NCBI GenBank assembly: GCA_002298785.1 | Contig: DBMR01000011.1 | Location: 124,001 to 188,000 of the forward strand | Source: Verrucomicrobia subdivision 3 bacterium UBA693 | GTDB taxonomy: Bacteria; Verrucomicrobiota; Verrucomicrobiia; Limisphaerales; UBA8199 | Length of the DNA: 64,000 nt | Direction of reading: 5' to 3' | Shown here: positions 33,848-43,192 of the stretch, in pieces | Position numbering within the stretch: position 1 is the stretch's first letter | How the letters are laid out: every line of letters begins with the position of its first letter | Program-made: the position numbers and the translations under genes | Notes under the pieces: generated by a model | Database searches by the model: none | What the model was told of the DNA's origin: nothing | Seen by the model: the letters and a program-made list of their open reading frames with translations, nothing else

Positions 33848-36800
33848 GTGACAGACTTCCCACATAACTTTGGTGAATTCATTCTCCTCGGTGAACTTGG
33901 GAGTGGCAGCACTGGCGTGGTTTATCAGGCGCGCGATCTGGCTCTGAATCGACCTGTGGCGGTGAAACTGCTTCGGTCTCGTCATGCCAGCGAAGAAACC
34001 GCGTTGCGGAGATTCCTCACCGAGGCTGAAGCGGTCGCCACACTGGAACACCCTCACATTGTGCCGGTGTATAAAGTGGGTGCGCATGAAGGGCGGCCGT
34101 TCCTGTGCATGAAACTATTTCGGGGAGGATCACTGGCAGAGCGCATTTCCGGAACACCCTGGCCCACAGCGGATGCAGCAAGACTCGTCGCGAAGCTTGC
34201 CAACGCCGTTGCCCACGCCCACGAACGCGGCGTTCTTCACCGTGACCTCAAGCCCGGCAACGTACTGCTCGATGAGTCGATGGAACCCTTCCTCGCAGAC
34301 TTTGGATTGGCCAAGTTGCGCGACAGCGCCTCCGAGTTGACCGCGTCGCAAGCCATTCTCGGCACCCCCGCCTACATGGCCCCTGAAGTCGCCGCTCGTG
34401 GTCAGAAGGCGGCGACAACCGCCGCCGACATCTACAGCCTGGGCGCCGTGCTCTATGAAATGCTGACTGGGCGTCCGCCGTTTGTGGGGGACTCGGCACT
34501 GTCCGTTCTGGACCAAGTGAAAGGCGGCGAGTTCCCGGTTCCACGTCAACTCAATCCAGCGATCCCGCATGACCTCGAACTGATCTGCCTCAAATGCCTC
34601 CAACGCGAGGTGGCGGGGCGCTACGCCGCTGCTAGCGAGATCTCGGATGATTGCGAACGCTTCCTGCGGGGCGAACCGGTATTAGCCCGCGAGTCCAGCA
34701 TGCCCGAGCGACTTTATCTGTGGATAAGACGGCACAAGCTGGCCACCGCGCTCACCATGGCACTGGGGCTATCCCTCCTATTGGGATTGGTCGCGACCCT
34801 GTGGCAATGGACTCGGGCGGAAGAGCAATTGGTGGCTACGCGCGCCGCCAATCAGCAACTCGCCCACAACTTGGCCCGCAGCCACCAGGCCTTGGCTGAA
34901 CCAATGCTGGATTCGGACCAACCCAACACCGGCCTGCATATCCTCGCTCGACTGCTGCTGTTGAATCCGTCGAACCAGATTGCGCGGACCCGGCTTGAGT
35001 CTGAACTCCTCCAGCAACGCACCGCCTGGCCGTTACTGCCTCCCTTGCGCCATACCAGCGCCGTCGTCAGAGCCCGGTTCGACTTGACCAACCACTTAGT
35101 TCTCACCGCAACCGAGGATGATCAAGTCCATCTCTGGGACAGCCACACAGGAGAAGAACTTCGCTCGCTTCCCCACCGATGCACCGTCGGTCCCCTGCTT
35201 ATTTCCAGCGGCGGGGATTATCTCGCCACGTCTCCAAGTGAACATGTCGTGCGCTTCTGGTCGTTGGCTGATGGCAGACAAGCCGGCAGTTGGACGAACA
35301 ATTCTGAGTATATTACTGCTTTGGCGTGCAGTTTTTCCCGTCCGGAATTGGCCCTCGCGAATCGCGCCGGCCACATACAAATTCGTGGTATTCCTTCCGG
35401 AGAAGTTCGGCTGGATACGGAGATCATAGCACATGCGCGAATGCTGCGCTTTGACTGGACTGGCCGGATGCTATTTGTCAGCGGCCCGAATTTCAGCGCG
35501 CTCTGGCGGCTGAATTCCTCGAACGCAGTGCCTCTGCCTCTGGCGGTAGACGCGACGGTCACCTCCGTCGATTTCAGTCGCGCTGGTTCGCGCTTGCTTA
35601 CAGTAAGTGGAGGGCGAGTGCAGGTGTGGAACACCGCCACGGGTCAACGCGTCAGGCAAATCGCCGCCTCTGCGCCGATCCGATCTGCCAGTTTCAACAC
35701 TGATGGGAAATGGATCGCCACTGGCAACGAAGCGAACCGCGCCCGCGCGTATCAGGTTGATGTCCCAGACGACACGGGACGAGGCATGCCTCACAACGCA
35801 CCGGTTAATACAGCGCTTTTTGCTCCGCGCGACCGCCTGGTTGTGACAGCTTCGGATGATGGTTCAGCGCGGCTGTGGCATCCGCCTGGTGGAAACATGG
35901 CGGCTCATCCGATCTGGCACCGTGCTCCAGTTTTGGATGCTTGCGTCAGTTCTGACTACCAGCGCATGCTCACGGTTTGCGCAGACAGCACGGTTCGCGT
36001 CTGGTCGGTGCCGCGAGCCGCCGAGCCGACGCGATGGTGGGAGGCAGGGGAAGAAATCCAGAGCGTGGCAGTGAACCGCAACGGCGACTGGCTGGCTGTT
36101 GCGGGGGTGCACCGCTTGCGCGTGTTTTCCCGCTTGAGCGGAGAACAGCCGCTCCTCGATTGCGCGTTGCCCATGCCCGCCAGGCATCTGGAATTCAGTC
36201 CCACGGATCGTTGGCTGGCGACGGGAAGCGCGGAAGGAAGGATTGGTTTGATCGCCATCCAGCAGGGGGAACCTGCACGGATTGAGTTGTTATCGCCCAA
36301 GGTTAACTACCCTGCCGTCGCATTGCGCTTTAGTACGGACGGGAAATTGCTCGCTCTGGCAACCGCCAGAGACCTTCTGATCTGGACCAACCTGGTTTCA
36401 AACAGCTTTCCCGCTGCCTCGTTGAGTCATTGCGGCGCCGGTGAATTCTTCATCGCTCCGACTCGTCGGCGGTTGGCCGTAATCGAGACATTGGATTCGG
36501 TTCGCCTTTATGACGGTGCCACCTTTCTGCCGGCATCCCCACCGCTGAAACACCCGGGAACGGTTGCCACCGTCTGTATTAGCCCTGACGGAAAACTGCT
36601 AGCCTCGGGTGACAAGAGTTTTTCTCTGCGCCTCTGGCAGACCGAGGATGGAACACCGTGCTCTCCGTGGCTAGCCGTGGCTTCTCCGGTCACAGCCCTG
36701 GCTTTCTCTCCCGACTCGCGAAACCTCCTGGTGACCACACAAGACGGTTCTGTTCGGCTCTGGGATGCCGCCGCAGGTCGCGAGACCCGAGTTGCTCTCA

Positions 36801-37270
36801 CCCATAATGCGACAGTGGACGCTGCTGTCTTCAGTCCTGATGGACGCCAAATCGCCACCTCTGAACGCGGCTTGGGAACCAGGCTCTGGGATGCCGCCAC
36901 TGGGCTGAAGCTTACTTCTCTTCACAAAACGCCGATGTTTTCCCACGCGAGTTTCAGCGCTGACGGGCGCAGATTGTGGATTGAGTCCTTCTGGCCGGGA
37001 CTTGACTCCTGGATGTTGCCCGGCAGGGCGTCTCCGAGCTCAGAGCTTCTGATTGCGATGACTGAATTGCTGACCGGCGACCGGGTGACGGTGGACGGCA
37101 CTCGAGTCGAATTGAGCAATGTGGAAATTGCTGCCCGCCTTCAGCAGTTTCAGCGTGCCTTCGGCCCGAGCGGCCCTTCTTCACCGTTCGAAGAATTCCG
37201 GGTCGGGAAGCCCGTCGGCGGCAGTCGAAGCCCGAACAGAATTCCGCACCAGCGCTTCAAAGACGATTAA
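33848..37270 (+). CDS. Membrane Ser/Thr protein kinase with C-terminal WD40 repeats
   Basis: A protein of 1140 residues from a GTG start. Residues 1-270 form a Hanks-type kinase: glycine loop GELGSGSTGVVYQARD, Lys40 in VAVKLL, catalytic HRDLKPGN with His131 and Asp133, DFG Asp151, and GTPAYMAPE. A transmembrane helix (ALTMALGLSLLLGLVATLW) lies near residues 298-320. The rest is a large WD40-type propeller with repeats of the type FSPDGRQIATSERGLGTRLWD, in short SPDGRQIAT and RLWD. The WD40 part would be outside the cytoplasm. With the sigma factor 10 bp upstream it forms a likely sensing unit: signal binding by the propeller, phosphorylation inside, change of transcription. Confidence 0.92.
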   Translation: MTDFPHNFGEFILLGELGSGSTGVVYQARDLALNRPVAVKLLRSRHASEETALRRFLTEAEAVATLEHPHIVPVYKVGAHEGRPFLCMKLFRGGSLAERISGTPWPTADAARLVAKLANAVAHAHERGVLHRDLKPGNVLLDESMEPFLADFGLAKLRDSASELTASQAILGTPAYMAPEVAARGQKAATTAADIYSLGAVLYEMLTGRPPFVGDSALSVLDQVKGGEFPVPRQLNPAIPHDLELICLKCLQREVAGRYAAASEISDDCERFLRGEPVLARESSMPERLYLWIRRHKLATALTMALGLSLLLGLVATLWQWTRAEEQLVATRAANQQLAHNLARSHQALAEPMLDSDQPNTGLHILARLLLLNPSNQIARTRLESELLQQRTAWPLLPPLRHTSAVVRARFDLTNHLVLTATEDDQVHLWDSHTGEELRSLPHRCTVGPLLISSGGDYLATSPSEHVVRFWSLADGRQAGSWTNNSEYITALACSFSRPELALANRAGHIQIRGIPSGEVRLDTEIIAHARMLRFDWTGRMLFVSGPNFSALWRLNSSNAVPLPLAVDATVTSVDFSRAGSRLLTVSGGRVQVWNTATGQRVRQIAASAPIRSASFNTDGKWIATGNEANRARAYQVDVPDDTGRGMPHNAPVNTALFAPRDRLVVTASDDGSARLWHPPGGNMAAHPIWHRAPVLDACVSSDYQRMLTVCADSTVRVWSVPRAAEPTRWWEAGEEIQSVAVNRNGDWLAVAGVHRLRVFSRLSGEQPLLDCALPMPARHLEFSPTDRWLATGSAEGRIGLIAIQQGEPARIELLSPKVNYPAVALRFSTDGKLLALATARDLLIWTNLVSNSFPAASLSHCGAGEFFIAPTRRRLAVIETLDSVRLYDGATFLPASPPLKHPGTVATVCISPDGKLLASGDKSFSLRLWQTEDGTPCSPWLAVASPVTALAFSPDSRNLLVTTQDGSVRLWDAAAGRETRVALTHNATVDAAVFSPDGRQIATSERGLGTRLWDAATGLKLTSLHKTPMFSHASFSADGRRLWIESFWPGLDSWMLPGRASPSSELLIAMTELLTGDRVTVDGTRVELSNVEIAARLQQFQRAFGPSGPSSPFEEFRVGKPVGGSRSPNRIPHQRFKDD

Positions 37271-37436
37271 GGCCCGCTATGGCCGCTCCCCTTCAATATT
37301 TCCCCAATAGCCAACCGGCGCTTCCTGGGAACTGCCGCCGACAAACGCCGTATTAAATAGCAGCGGGGATGCTTTCCCATCTCCTGGGCGACTAATTTGC
37401 CTGGTTTTGCTCTTGAATCGTTCCATGGCTCACAAT

Positions 37437-40400
37437 ATGAAACTAAGAATCAACCTAGCGATTGCGACCGGCGGTGTACTGGTAGTAACTCTGTTCCAAG
37501 CCCTTGCGCAAACTCCCACACCACTTCCAACGAACTGCATCGCCTGGTGGCGGGCAGAGAGTAACGCAACGGACAGCATCGGCTTCAACGATGGCATTCT
37601 GCTCAATGGAGCCACCGCCGAGGCCGTTGGTTTTGTGGGCCAAGCTTTCGGCTTCGACGGCACAAACGACTACTTCTTGGTGCCGGACAGTTCCACACTG
37701 AAACCGCGCAACCTGACGATTGAAGGGTGGTTCAATTTCCGATCCGTGGACGCCATCCATAGCCTGGTAGCGAGGCCAATCGGCATCGGGAATGGCAATT
37801 CTTATACGCTATTCTACGGGAATGGTGCTTTGAACGGATTCACCGCTCGGCCAGGCTCAGGCAACCTCGCTTACCTTTGGACGCCTACTCCCGGCCAATG
37901 GCATCACCTAGCCTACACGTTCGACGATGATCAAGATACGGAAGCTCTCTACATCGATGGCGTCATGGTGCGGTCCACAAATGCGCCAGGCTCGATTTCC
38001 TACGACAACCATCCTGTCTTGCTCGGGGCAGATTTGGATTACGGAAACCCGAGTACCTTCTTCGGAGGGCTGGCCGATGAAGTGGCCATTTACGGACGTG
38101 CTTTGACGGCCACCGAGCTCGCGGCGATCTTCGCGGCCGGAAGCGCTGGCAAGGTCGCCCCGCCATCACTGCCGCTATTCACCGACGACTTCCGCACCGG
38201 ACTCAACGCCAACAACTGGCTGATAACCCAAAACGATCCGCTGTATGCATGGGACGCTTCAATGGAAGATGTGCGATTCAGCAGGCCAGCCGGGGGCAGC
38301 AATGTTCTCAATTATGTCAACATGAGGTTTCAGCTCCCACTCACGGGAGATTTTGATGCTCGCATTGATTTCAGGGACGCCAACATCAACCTTACGAATG
38401 GCTCGCCAGGCAACCAGATCGAGATTCAGTGCCAGATCGGAGATCAGTTCCTTGCCATCGTCCGCAGCGATGAAGTCGGTGCAGGCCATAATGTTCATGT
38501 CTGGCAGGACCCTCCTGCTACCAACTGGGCCGGCACCACAGCTACGAATGCGAGCAGCGGCACTCTGCGCATCCGCCGCACAGCCGCATCCACGGACTTC
38601 TACCTAAGCGAGAGGCTGCTTTACTCTGCCACTTGCACTACCAACCCTGTCTCTTACCTGGCCTTCGCGCTCAAGAACAACGGCACAACCGACCCGACGG
38701 CGGTGACCTTCGACAATTTCCGCGTGCAGGCAAGCACGATTTTGCCAGCTTCTCCGACCATCATCGTTCAGCCGGCCAGTCGCACACTCCATTGGTATGA
38801 GTACTATAACTTGATCGTGACCGCGCTTGGAGGCGCGCCCCTCGCCTATCAATGGCAGCATTTTGGCACCAACATACCGGGCGCCACGTCGTCAATGCTG
38901 AATGTCGCCGGATTCGATACAAATAATGCCGGTGCTTACCAAGTCCTGGTAACCAACACCTTTGGCGCCGTGACCAGCCAAGTCGCGCAAATCGTGATCT
39001 TGCCGAGCATGATGCGCGACTTGGTGCCCCCCGGTCTTCCCATCTACACCTACGTTGCCAATGCTAGTACGAGCCCGCAACCGTGGAATTGGGGCAATGC
39101 AAAGAATTGGAGCGGCCCCGGTGCTTTTCCTATAGGTAACGCAGTCGCGGTGTTTGTGACTGCTGGGAACTTGGCCCCTCCCTGGTCAATCCGCCCCCCT
39201 GCTGATGGAGTAGCCTATCTCGTCTTTGAAGGCGGGGAGGTGTGGATGGGCCATGGCGGGAAGGTGGGGAGCCTGATCGTCACTGGGGGCAATCTCAATT
39301 TCGATGCTGAGGCGGCTGCGATCGCCGTATACGGCGGTTCACATACGATCTCGGCTTGGAATTGCCAGCGGCTTGAGCTATGGGGCGGCACACTTTCAAT
39401 GACCGGCGGGGCTGAAGGGTATCCGGACGCGTTCATCAACCTCTATGGTCCGTTCTTGTGGTATGGGGGAACCTGGGATGGGGGCTCGCTACACACGTTT
39501 CCGGGTTCACAAATCCTCGTGCCTCCCAGAATACCCGACACGACGAATCCCGCGCCCAAGTGGCTAAACGGTGTTGTTAGTGGAGATCCGACAACAGCGA
39601 CCGGCGAGGCGGTGGTGTCTCCGGGCGCGACGCTTGAAATCGCCGGAGGAACCCACCATTTGCGATGTTGGGGGATTCAAAATGAGGGCCGGATTCTTTG
39701 GAGCGGTGGCGACATCGCGCAAACGACACCCTCAACCATCGCCAACGCGCAGGCGGCGGTCTTCCAAATCACCGGGGGTGCTGACTGGACCGGGAGCGGT
39801 TCATTCCAGAATTGGGGACAGTTACTGAAGACCGACAACTCGAACACTTCGAGCATTGGGGCCTACTTTGACCACACCGGGGTCATGACAGTCAGCAATG
39901 GATGGCTCGCGTTCACCGCTGGCGGAGTGCTGCATTCGAATCTCTTCCTTGCGAGTGGAGCGGGTGCGCTCCTCCAAGCGCACGCGACGTTCACTTGTTG
40001 GGGCGACTTCAACCTGGGTGCGGGGACACTGCGGGTGATGCCTCCTTACACCATCTTTACGGGAACAAACAGCTTCTCCAGCGGTATCCTTGAACTCTCC
40101 GGCGGGACTCTGCAGGACGGGTTGACGGAAGTCGGCACCAATGCCTTGCTCCTGATCTCGGGCGCGGCGCAGAAATACCTGAACACTTGCACGATCAATA
40201 ACCAGGGCCGCGTCGAATGGCGGGACGGCGGCACTTTTGGTTGGTATGCTTCGGTGTTGAACAATCTTGCCGGAGGGGTATTCGAGGCTTTGGGCGACGC
40301 TCGGTTGCAGGACACGACCTTCAATAACAGCGGTGTGTTCCGCAAGCGGGACAGCACGGGAACGACCCAGTTCTATTCGGATTCGCCCTTCTACAACGCG

Positions 40401-41519
40401 GGCTCCATCGAGGTGCAAAGCGGCCGTCTGCAACTGGGTGGAGGGGGCACGATTCAAGCCCCGCTGGTGGTTGGCACGGATGCAACCATCGAGTTTGCCG
40501 GTGGCTCGACAACAGTGACAGGTGAGTTCACATGGCCACATGCGGTCTTTTCCGATGCGCTGGGAAACGATCATCTGGTTTTGAACGGCATATTTCACGT
40601 GGGCCAGTTTGACTACACTGGTCGAGGGTATTCGCAATTGCACGGAACCAACGTGATTGATGGCGTCATGACATGGGATGCCGGCGGGATGCAGGACGGT
40701 GTAACAACATTTACCAGCAATAGTGTGTTCCGATTGTCGGGTGCGGCGCAAAAATATCTGAACAGTTACACGATCAATAATCAGGGCCGTATCGAGTGGC
40801 GGGACGGCGGCACTTTTGGTTGGTATGCTTCGGTGTTGAACAATCTTGCCGGAGGGGTATTCGAGGCTTTGGGCGACGCTCGCTTGCAGGGCACGACCTT
40901 CAATAACAGCGGCGTGTTCCGGAAAAGAGACAGCACGGGAACAACGTCGTTTTACAGCACCGCACCCTTCAACAACGCAGGAATAATTGATGCCTTTTCT
41001 GGCCAGATCTCCTTCACGGGCGGATACACGATGTCTAGCGGGTCGCTGAACTTCGGCATAGCTAGTGCGACCAACTTTGGTGGAATTGCTGTTTCCGGCA
41101 ATGCACCATTTGCGGGTGGCTTGCGGGCGACACTGTTTAACGGCTACAGGCCTGATACCAATGCCAATTTTCAAGTCATGACCTTCGGTTCTCACAGTGG
41201 CGGATTCGCCGACACCTCCGGATTGAATGTGGGGAACGGACGGTATTTTCAACCCTTGATTACCCCCACTGATCTCACGTTGGTCGCCTGGGCCACCAAC
41301 AACCCAGTGTTGGCCGGCGCTGCCCGTCTGCCCGATGGCAACCTCCAGTGGATTGTGACCGACGAGATTCCGGGGGTTTACTCGCTGCTGGAATCCACCA
41401 ACCTAACAAGGTGGAGTTTCTTGACCCTGCTCACGAACACGACCGGCACCGTGTACTTCATCGACCCGTCGGCAACAAATCTACCCCAACGCTTCTATCG
41501 AACTGGCCCGCCACAATGA
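37437..41519 (+). CDS. Large secreted LamG/Ig-like/beta-structured surface protein
   Basis: About 1360 residues. The signal peptide (INLAIATGGVLVVTLFQALAQ) starts at the ATG at 37437; in-frame ATGs at 37407 and 37425 are less likely. A LamG/concanavalin-like domain follows (CIAWWRAESNATDS, LTIEGWFNFRS, WHHLAYTFDDD), then a second lectin-like segment, an Ig-like domain (IIVQPASRTL, AGAYQVLVTN), and a long beta-rich stalk with phrases such as GATLEIAGGTHHL, TINNQGRVEWRDGG and FNNSGVFRKRD. The stalk has a near-perfect internal duplication. The C-terminus (LLESTNLTRWSFLTLLTN, FYRTGPPQ) is a domain common in Verrucomicrobia secreted proteins. Adhesion or polysaccharide binding is inferred. Confidence 0.85.
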   Translation: MKLRINLAIATGGVLVVTLFQALAQTPTPLPTNCIAWWRAESNATDSIGFNDGILLNGATAEAVGFVGQAFGFDGTNDYFLVPDSSTLKPRNLTIEGWFNFRSVDAIHSLVARPIGIGNGNSYTLFYGNGALNGFTARPGSGNLAYLWTPTPGQWHHLAYTFDDDQDTEALYIDGVMVRSTNAPGSISYDNHPVLLGADLDYGNPSTFFGGLADEVAIYGRALTATELAAIFAAGSAGKVAPPSLPLFTDDFRTGLNANNWLITQNDPLYAWDASMEDVRFSRPAGGSNVLNYVNMRFQLPLTGDFDARIDFRDANINLTNGSPGNQIEIQCQIGDQFLAIVRSDEVGAGHNVHVWQDPPATNWAGTTATNASSGTLRIRRTAASTDFYLSERLLYSATCTTNPVSYLAFALKNNGTTDPTAVTFDNFRVQASTILPASPTIIVQPASRTLHWYEYYNLIVTALGGAPLAYQWQHFGTNIPGATSSMLNVAGFDTNNAGAYQVLVTNTFGAVTSQVAQIVILPSMMRDLVPPGLPIYTYVANASTSPQPWNWGNAKNWSGPGAFPIGNAVAVFVTAGNLAPPWSIRPPADGVAYLVFEGGEVWMGHGGKVGSLIVTGGNLNFDAEAAAIAVYGGSHTISAWNCQRLELWGGTLSMTGGAEGYPDAFINLYGPFLWYGGTWDGGSLHTFPGSQILVPPRIPDTTNPAPKWLNGVVSGDPTTATGEAVVSPGATLEIAGGTHHLRCWGIQNEGRILWSGGDIAQTTPSTIANAQAAVFQITGGADWTGSGSFQNWGQLLKTDNSNTSSIGAYFDHTGVMTVSNGWLAFTAGGVLHSNLFLASGAGALLQAHATFTCWGDFNLGAGTLRVMPPYTIFTGTNSFSSGILELSGGTLQDGLTEVGTNALLLISGAAQKYLNTCTINNQGRVEWRDGGTFGWYASVLNNLAGGVFEALGDARLQDTTFNNSGVFRKRDSTGTTQFYSDSPFYNAGSIEVQSGRLQLGGGGTIQAPLVVGTDATIEFAGGSTTVTGEFTWPHAVFSDALGNDHLVLNGIFHVGQFDYTGRGYSQLHGTNVIDGVMTWDAGGMQDGVTTFTSNSVFRLSGAAQKYLNSYTINNQGRIEWRDGGTFGWYASVLNNLAGGVFEALGDARLQGTTFNNSGVFRKRDSTGTTSFYSTAPFNNAGIIDAFSGQISFTGGYTMSSGSLNFGIASATNFGGIAVSGNAPFAGGLRATLFNGYRPDTNANFQVMTFGSHSGGFADTSGLNVGNGRYFQPLITPTDLTLVAWATNNPVLAGAARLPDGNLQWIVTDEIPGVYSLLESTNLTRWSFLTLLTNTTGTVYFIDPSATNLPQRFYRTGPPQ
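40090..40400 (+). repeat. In-frame intragenic repeat, copy 1
   Basis: About 310 bp that match the segment at 40669-40979 at a distance of 579 bp (193 codons, in frame). The central part from about 40221 to 40303 is identical in both copies, including codons for WRDGGTFGWYASVLNNLAGG. Divergence rises towards both ends. Confidence 0.9.
40669..40979 (+). repeat. In-frame intragenic repeat, copy 2
   Basis: Second copy of the stalk repeat within the surface protein gene. The protein differs at few positions from copy 1 (for example QGTTFNNSG against QDTTFNNSG, and TTSFYS against TTQFYS). Confidence 0.9.
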
Positions 41520-41786
41520 ACCATGGCATAGCTGTCGGAGGCGCTCCCCATGCTGGACAATATCGAGCGCGGGGAGTCTCCACTCCAGCGCAGTAGAATT
41601 TCTTCGAACCCTGGTATGCCTCACGCTTGAGAAGCAATAACTTCGCCATTGCGGCGGCAGATGTGACCAGTCACGGCGGTGGTGATTCGGCTGCATTGGG
41701 GCCACCACCCAGGTCGGCGCCCTCCCGCCTCGCCCGCCTTCAAACCCACTTGCCTTGCCGGGATCGTCACCTCTAGTATCGCCGCC

Positions 41787-43109
41787 ATGAAATCTTTTTC
41801 GCGGAAAGCAGTCTCAGCCCTGCTCTTTTGTTTAACTATCACGACGAACGCCCTGGCCGGCGACTTTCTGATTCGAGACGGTGATCGCGTGGTTTTTCTC
41901 GGGGACAGCATCACGGAACAACGGCTTTATACGACCTACATCGAGGCATACACCCTGGCTCGGCATCCGGAATGGAAACTCACCTTTCGCAACGTCGGTT
42001 GGGGCGGCGACACCGCCTGGCTGCGTCAGCGGGCGCATCCGGATGAGGGCAAGCTCTTTGCCGCGGATGAAGCCTCGCAGCAACAGATGGTTGAAGCGTC
42101 CGTGAGCAAGGGTTTGCAGCGCGATGTGCTCCCGCTAAAGCCTACTTTCGTCACAGTGAAGTTCGGCATGAACGATCACGCCTACCAACCCTTTCGCCCG
42201 GACATTTTCGGTGCCTACGTGCGCAGCCAGTCCGAGATCGCTAAAGAATTGAAGCAAAACGGCGCCCGCGTGGCCTTCCTCACCCCGCAACCCATTGAGG
42301 ACAACAAGAAACCGGACCCGGACAAGGATCCGCGCAACCAATCACTGCGCAAGTTCTCGGATGGCTTGAAGGAAGTCGCGTCGAAACAAGGTGCGACGTT
42401 TGTGGACCAGTTCGATCCTTATATGACCATGCTGCTGCGCGAACGCGCCAGCAATCCGCCCAACATGATTGGGGGCGGCGATGCCGTCCACCCAGGGCCC
42501 ATCGGCCACACCGTCATGGCCTGGGCGGTCCTTAAAGGACTCGGAGCCACAGCGCTCGTTTCCCGCGCGGAAATTGATGCCGCCGGCCAAAAAGTGGTCG
42601 CGGCGCAAGCCTGCCGCATCACCAACTTGAAGGCTGGCGCAAACTCCGTCAGTTTTGATCGCCTCGATGAAGCGCTGCCGATGCCGTTGGATGAAAAGGC
42701 CGCTCCGGCACTGAAGCTGGCACCCATTCTCGATGACCTGGATCGCTATGAGCTGCAAATCGCCGGACTAACCGGCGCCGCTTACGAGCTTACAATCGAT
42801 GGCGAGGCGGTAGGGAAATTCAGCGGTGCGGAGCTCGCCAAAGGCTGCAACCTGGCCACAACCTCCGGCCCAATTTCGAAGCAAGTCCAGCACCTGCTGG
42901 CGTTGGTGTTCCAAAAGAACAATCTCTTCTTCAACCGCTGGCGGGACGTCCAACTGTACAACTTCCCGGATTGGGCTCAGGGACCCGAACTCGAAGTTAA
43001 ACGCAAAGCGCAAATGGACAAGGTGGACCTCCAGATTGCCGACCTCGAAAGCAAGATCAACACCGCCCGCAAGCCGTATTCACACCACTTTGAATTGAAA
43101 GCCGAGTAG
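41787..43109 (+). CDS. Secreted SGNH/GDSL hydrolase
   Basis: A protein of 440 residues from the ATG at 41787 with a signal peptide (AVSALLFCLTITTNALAG). The SGNH blocks are Ser41 in VVFLGDSITEQ, Gly in NVGWGGDTAW, Asn in VKFGMNDHAY, and the Asp-His pair in GGDAVHPGPIGH. A C-terminal region of about 180 residues with beta structure ends in a helical segment (RKAQMDKVDLQIADLESKI). The family contains acetylxylan esterases, rhamnogalacturonan acetylesterases and lipases; with glycosidases nearby, de-acetylation of plant polysaccharides is a reasonable guess. It is followed by a strong terminator and converges on the hydrolase gene. Confidence 0.88.
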   Translation: MKSFSRKAVSALLFCLTITTNALAGDFLIRDGDRVVFLGDSITEQRLYTTYIEAYTLARHPEWKLTFRNVGWGGDTAWLRQRAHPDEGKLFAADEASQQQMVEASVSKGLQRDVLPLKPTFVTVKFGMNDHAYQPFRPDIFGAYVRSQSEIAKELKQNGARVAFLTPQPIEDNKKPDPDKDPRNQSLRKFSDGLKEVASKQGATFVDQFDPYMTMLLRERASNPPNMIGGGDAVHPGPIGHTVMAWAVLKGLGATALVSRAEIDAAGQKVVAAQACRITNLKAGANSVSFDRLDEALPMPLDEKAAPALKLAPILDDLDRYELQIAGLTGAAYELTIDGEAVGKFSGAELAKGCNLATTSGPISKQVQHLLALVFQKNNLFFNRWRDVQLYNFPDWAQGPELEVKRKAQMDKVDLQIADLESKINTARKPYSHHFELKAE

Positions 43110-43158
43110 GCGCGGCCTCGCCAGCCTTCGGTTCCAAGTCAAAAGCAGCTCAGTTCTC

Positions 43159-43192
43159 AAGCCGCCGGCATCAGCCGGCGGCTTTAGTTTTT
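43159..43192 (+). terminator. Rho-independent terminator
   Basis: An 11 bp perfect stem (AAGCCGCCGGC and GCCGGCGGCTT), a four-base loop (ATCA) and a tail TTTAGTTTTT. It lies 49 bases after the SGNH hydrolase stop and touches the stop codon of the convergent hydrolase gene; the same stem could also stop transcription from that side, though its T-run there is poorer. Confidence 0.85.

Noticed and set aside
39822..41252. Long minus-strand frame of 476 codons across the surface protein gene
   Set aside because: It is antisense to a gene with signal peptide and recognisable LamG/Ig domains, shows no family pattern, and owes its length to the GC-rich codon bias and the internal repeat.
41530..41590. 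CTCCCC/GGGGAG inverted pair after the surface protein gene as a terminator
   Set aside because: The loop is over 20 bases and no T-run follows, so a terminator is not supported.
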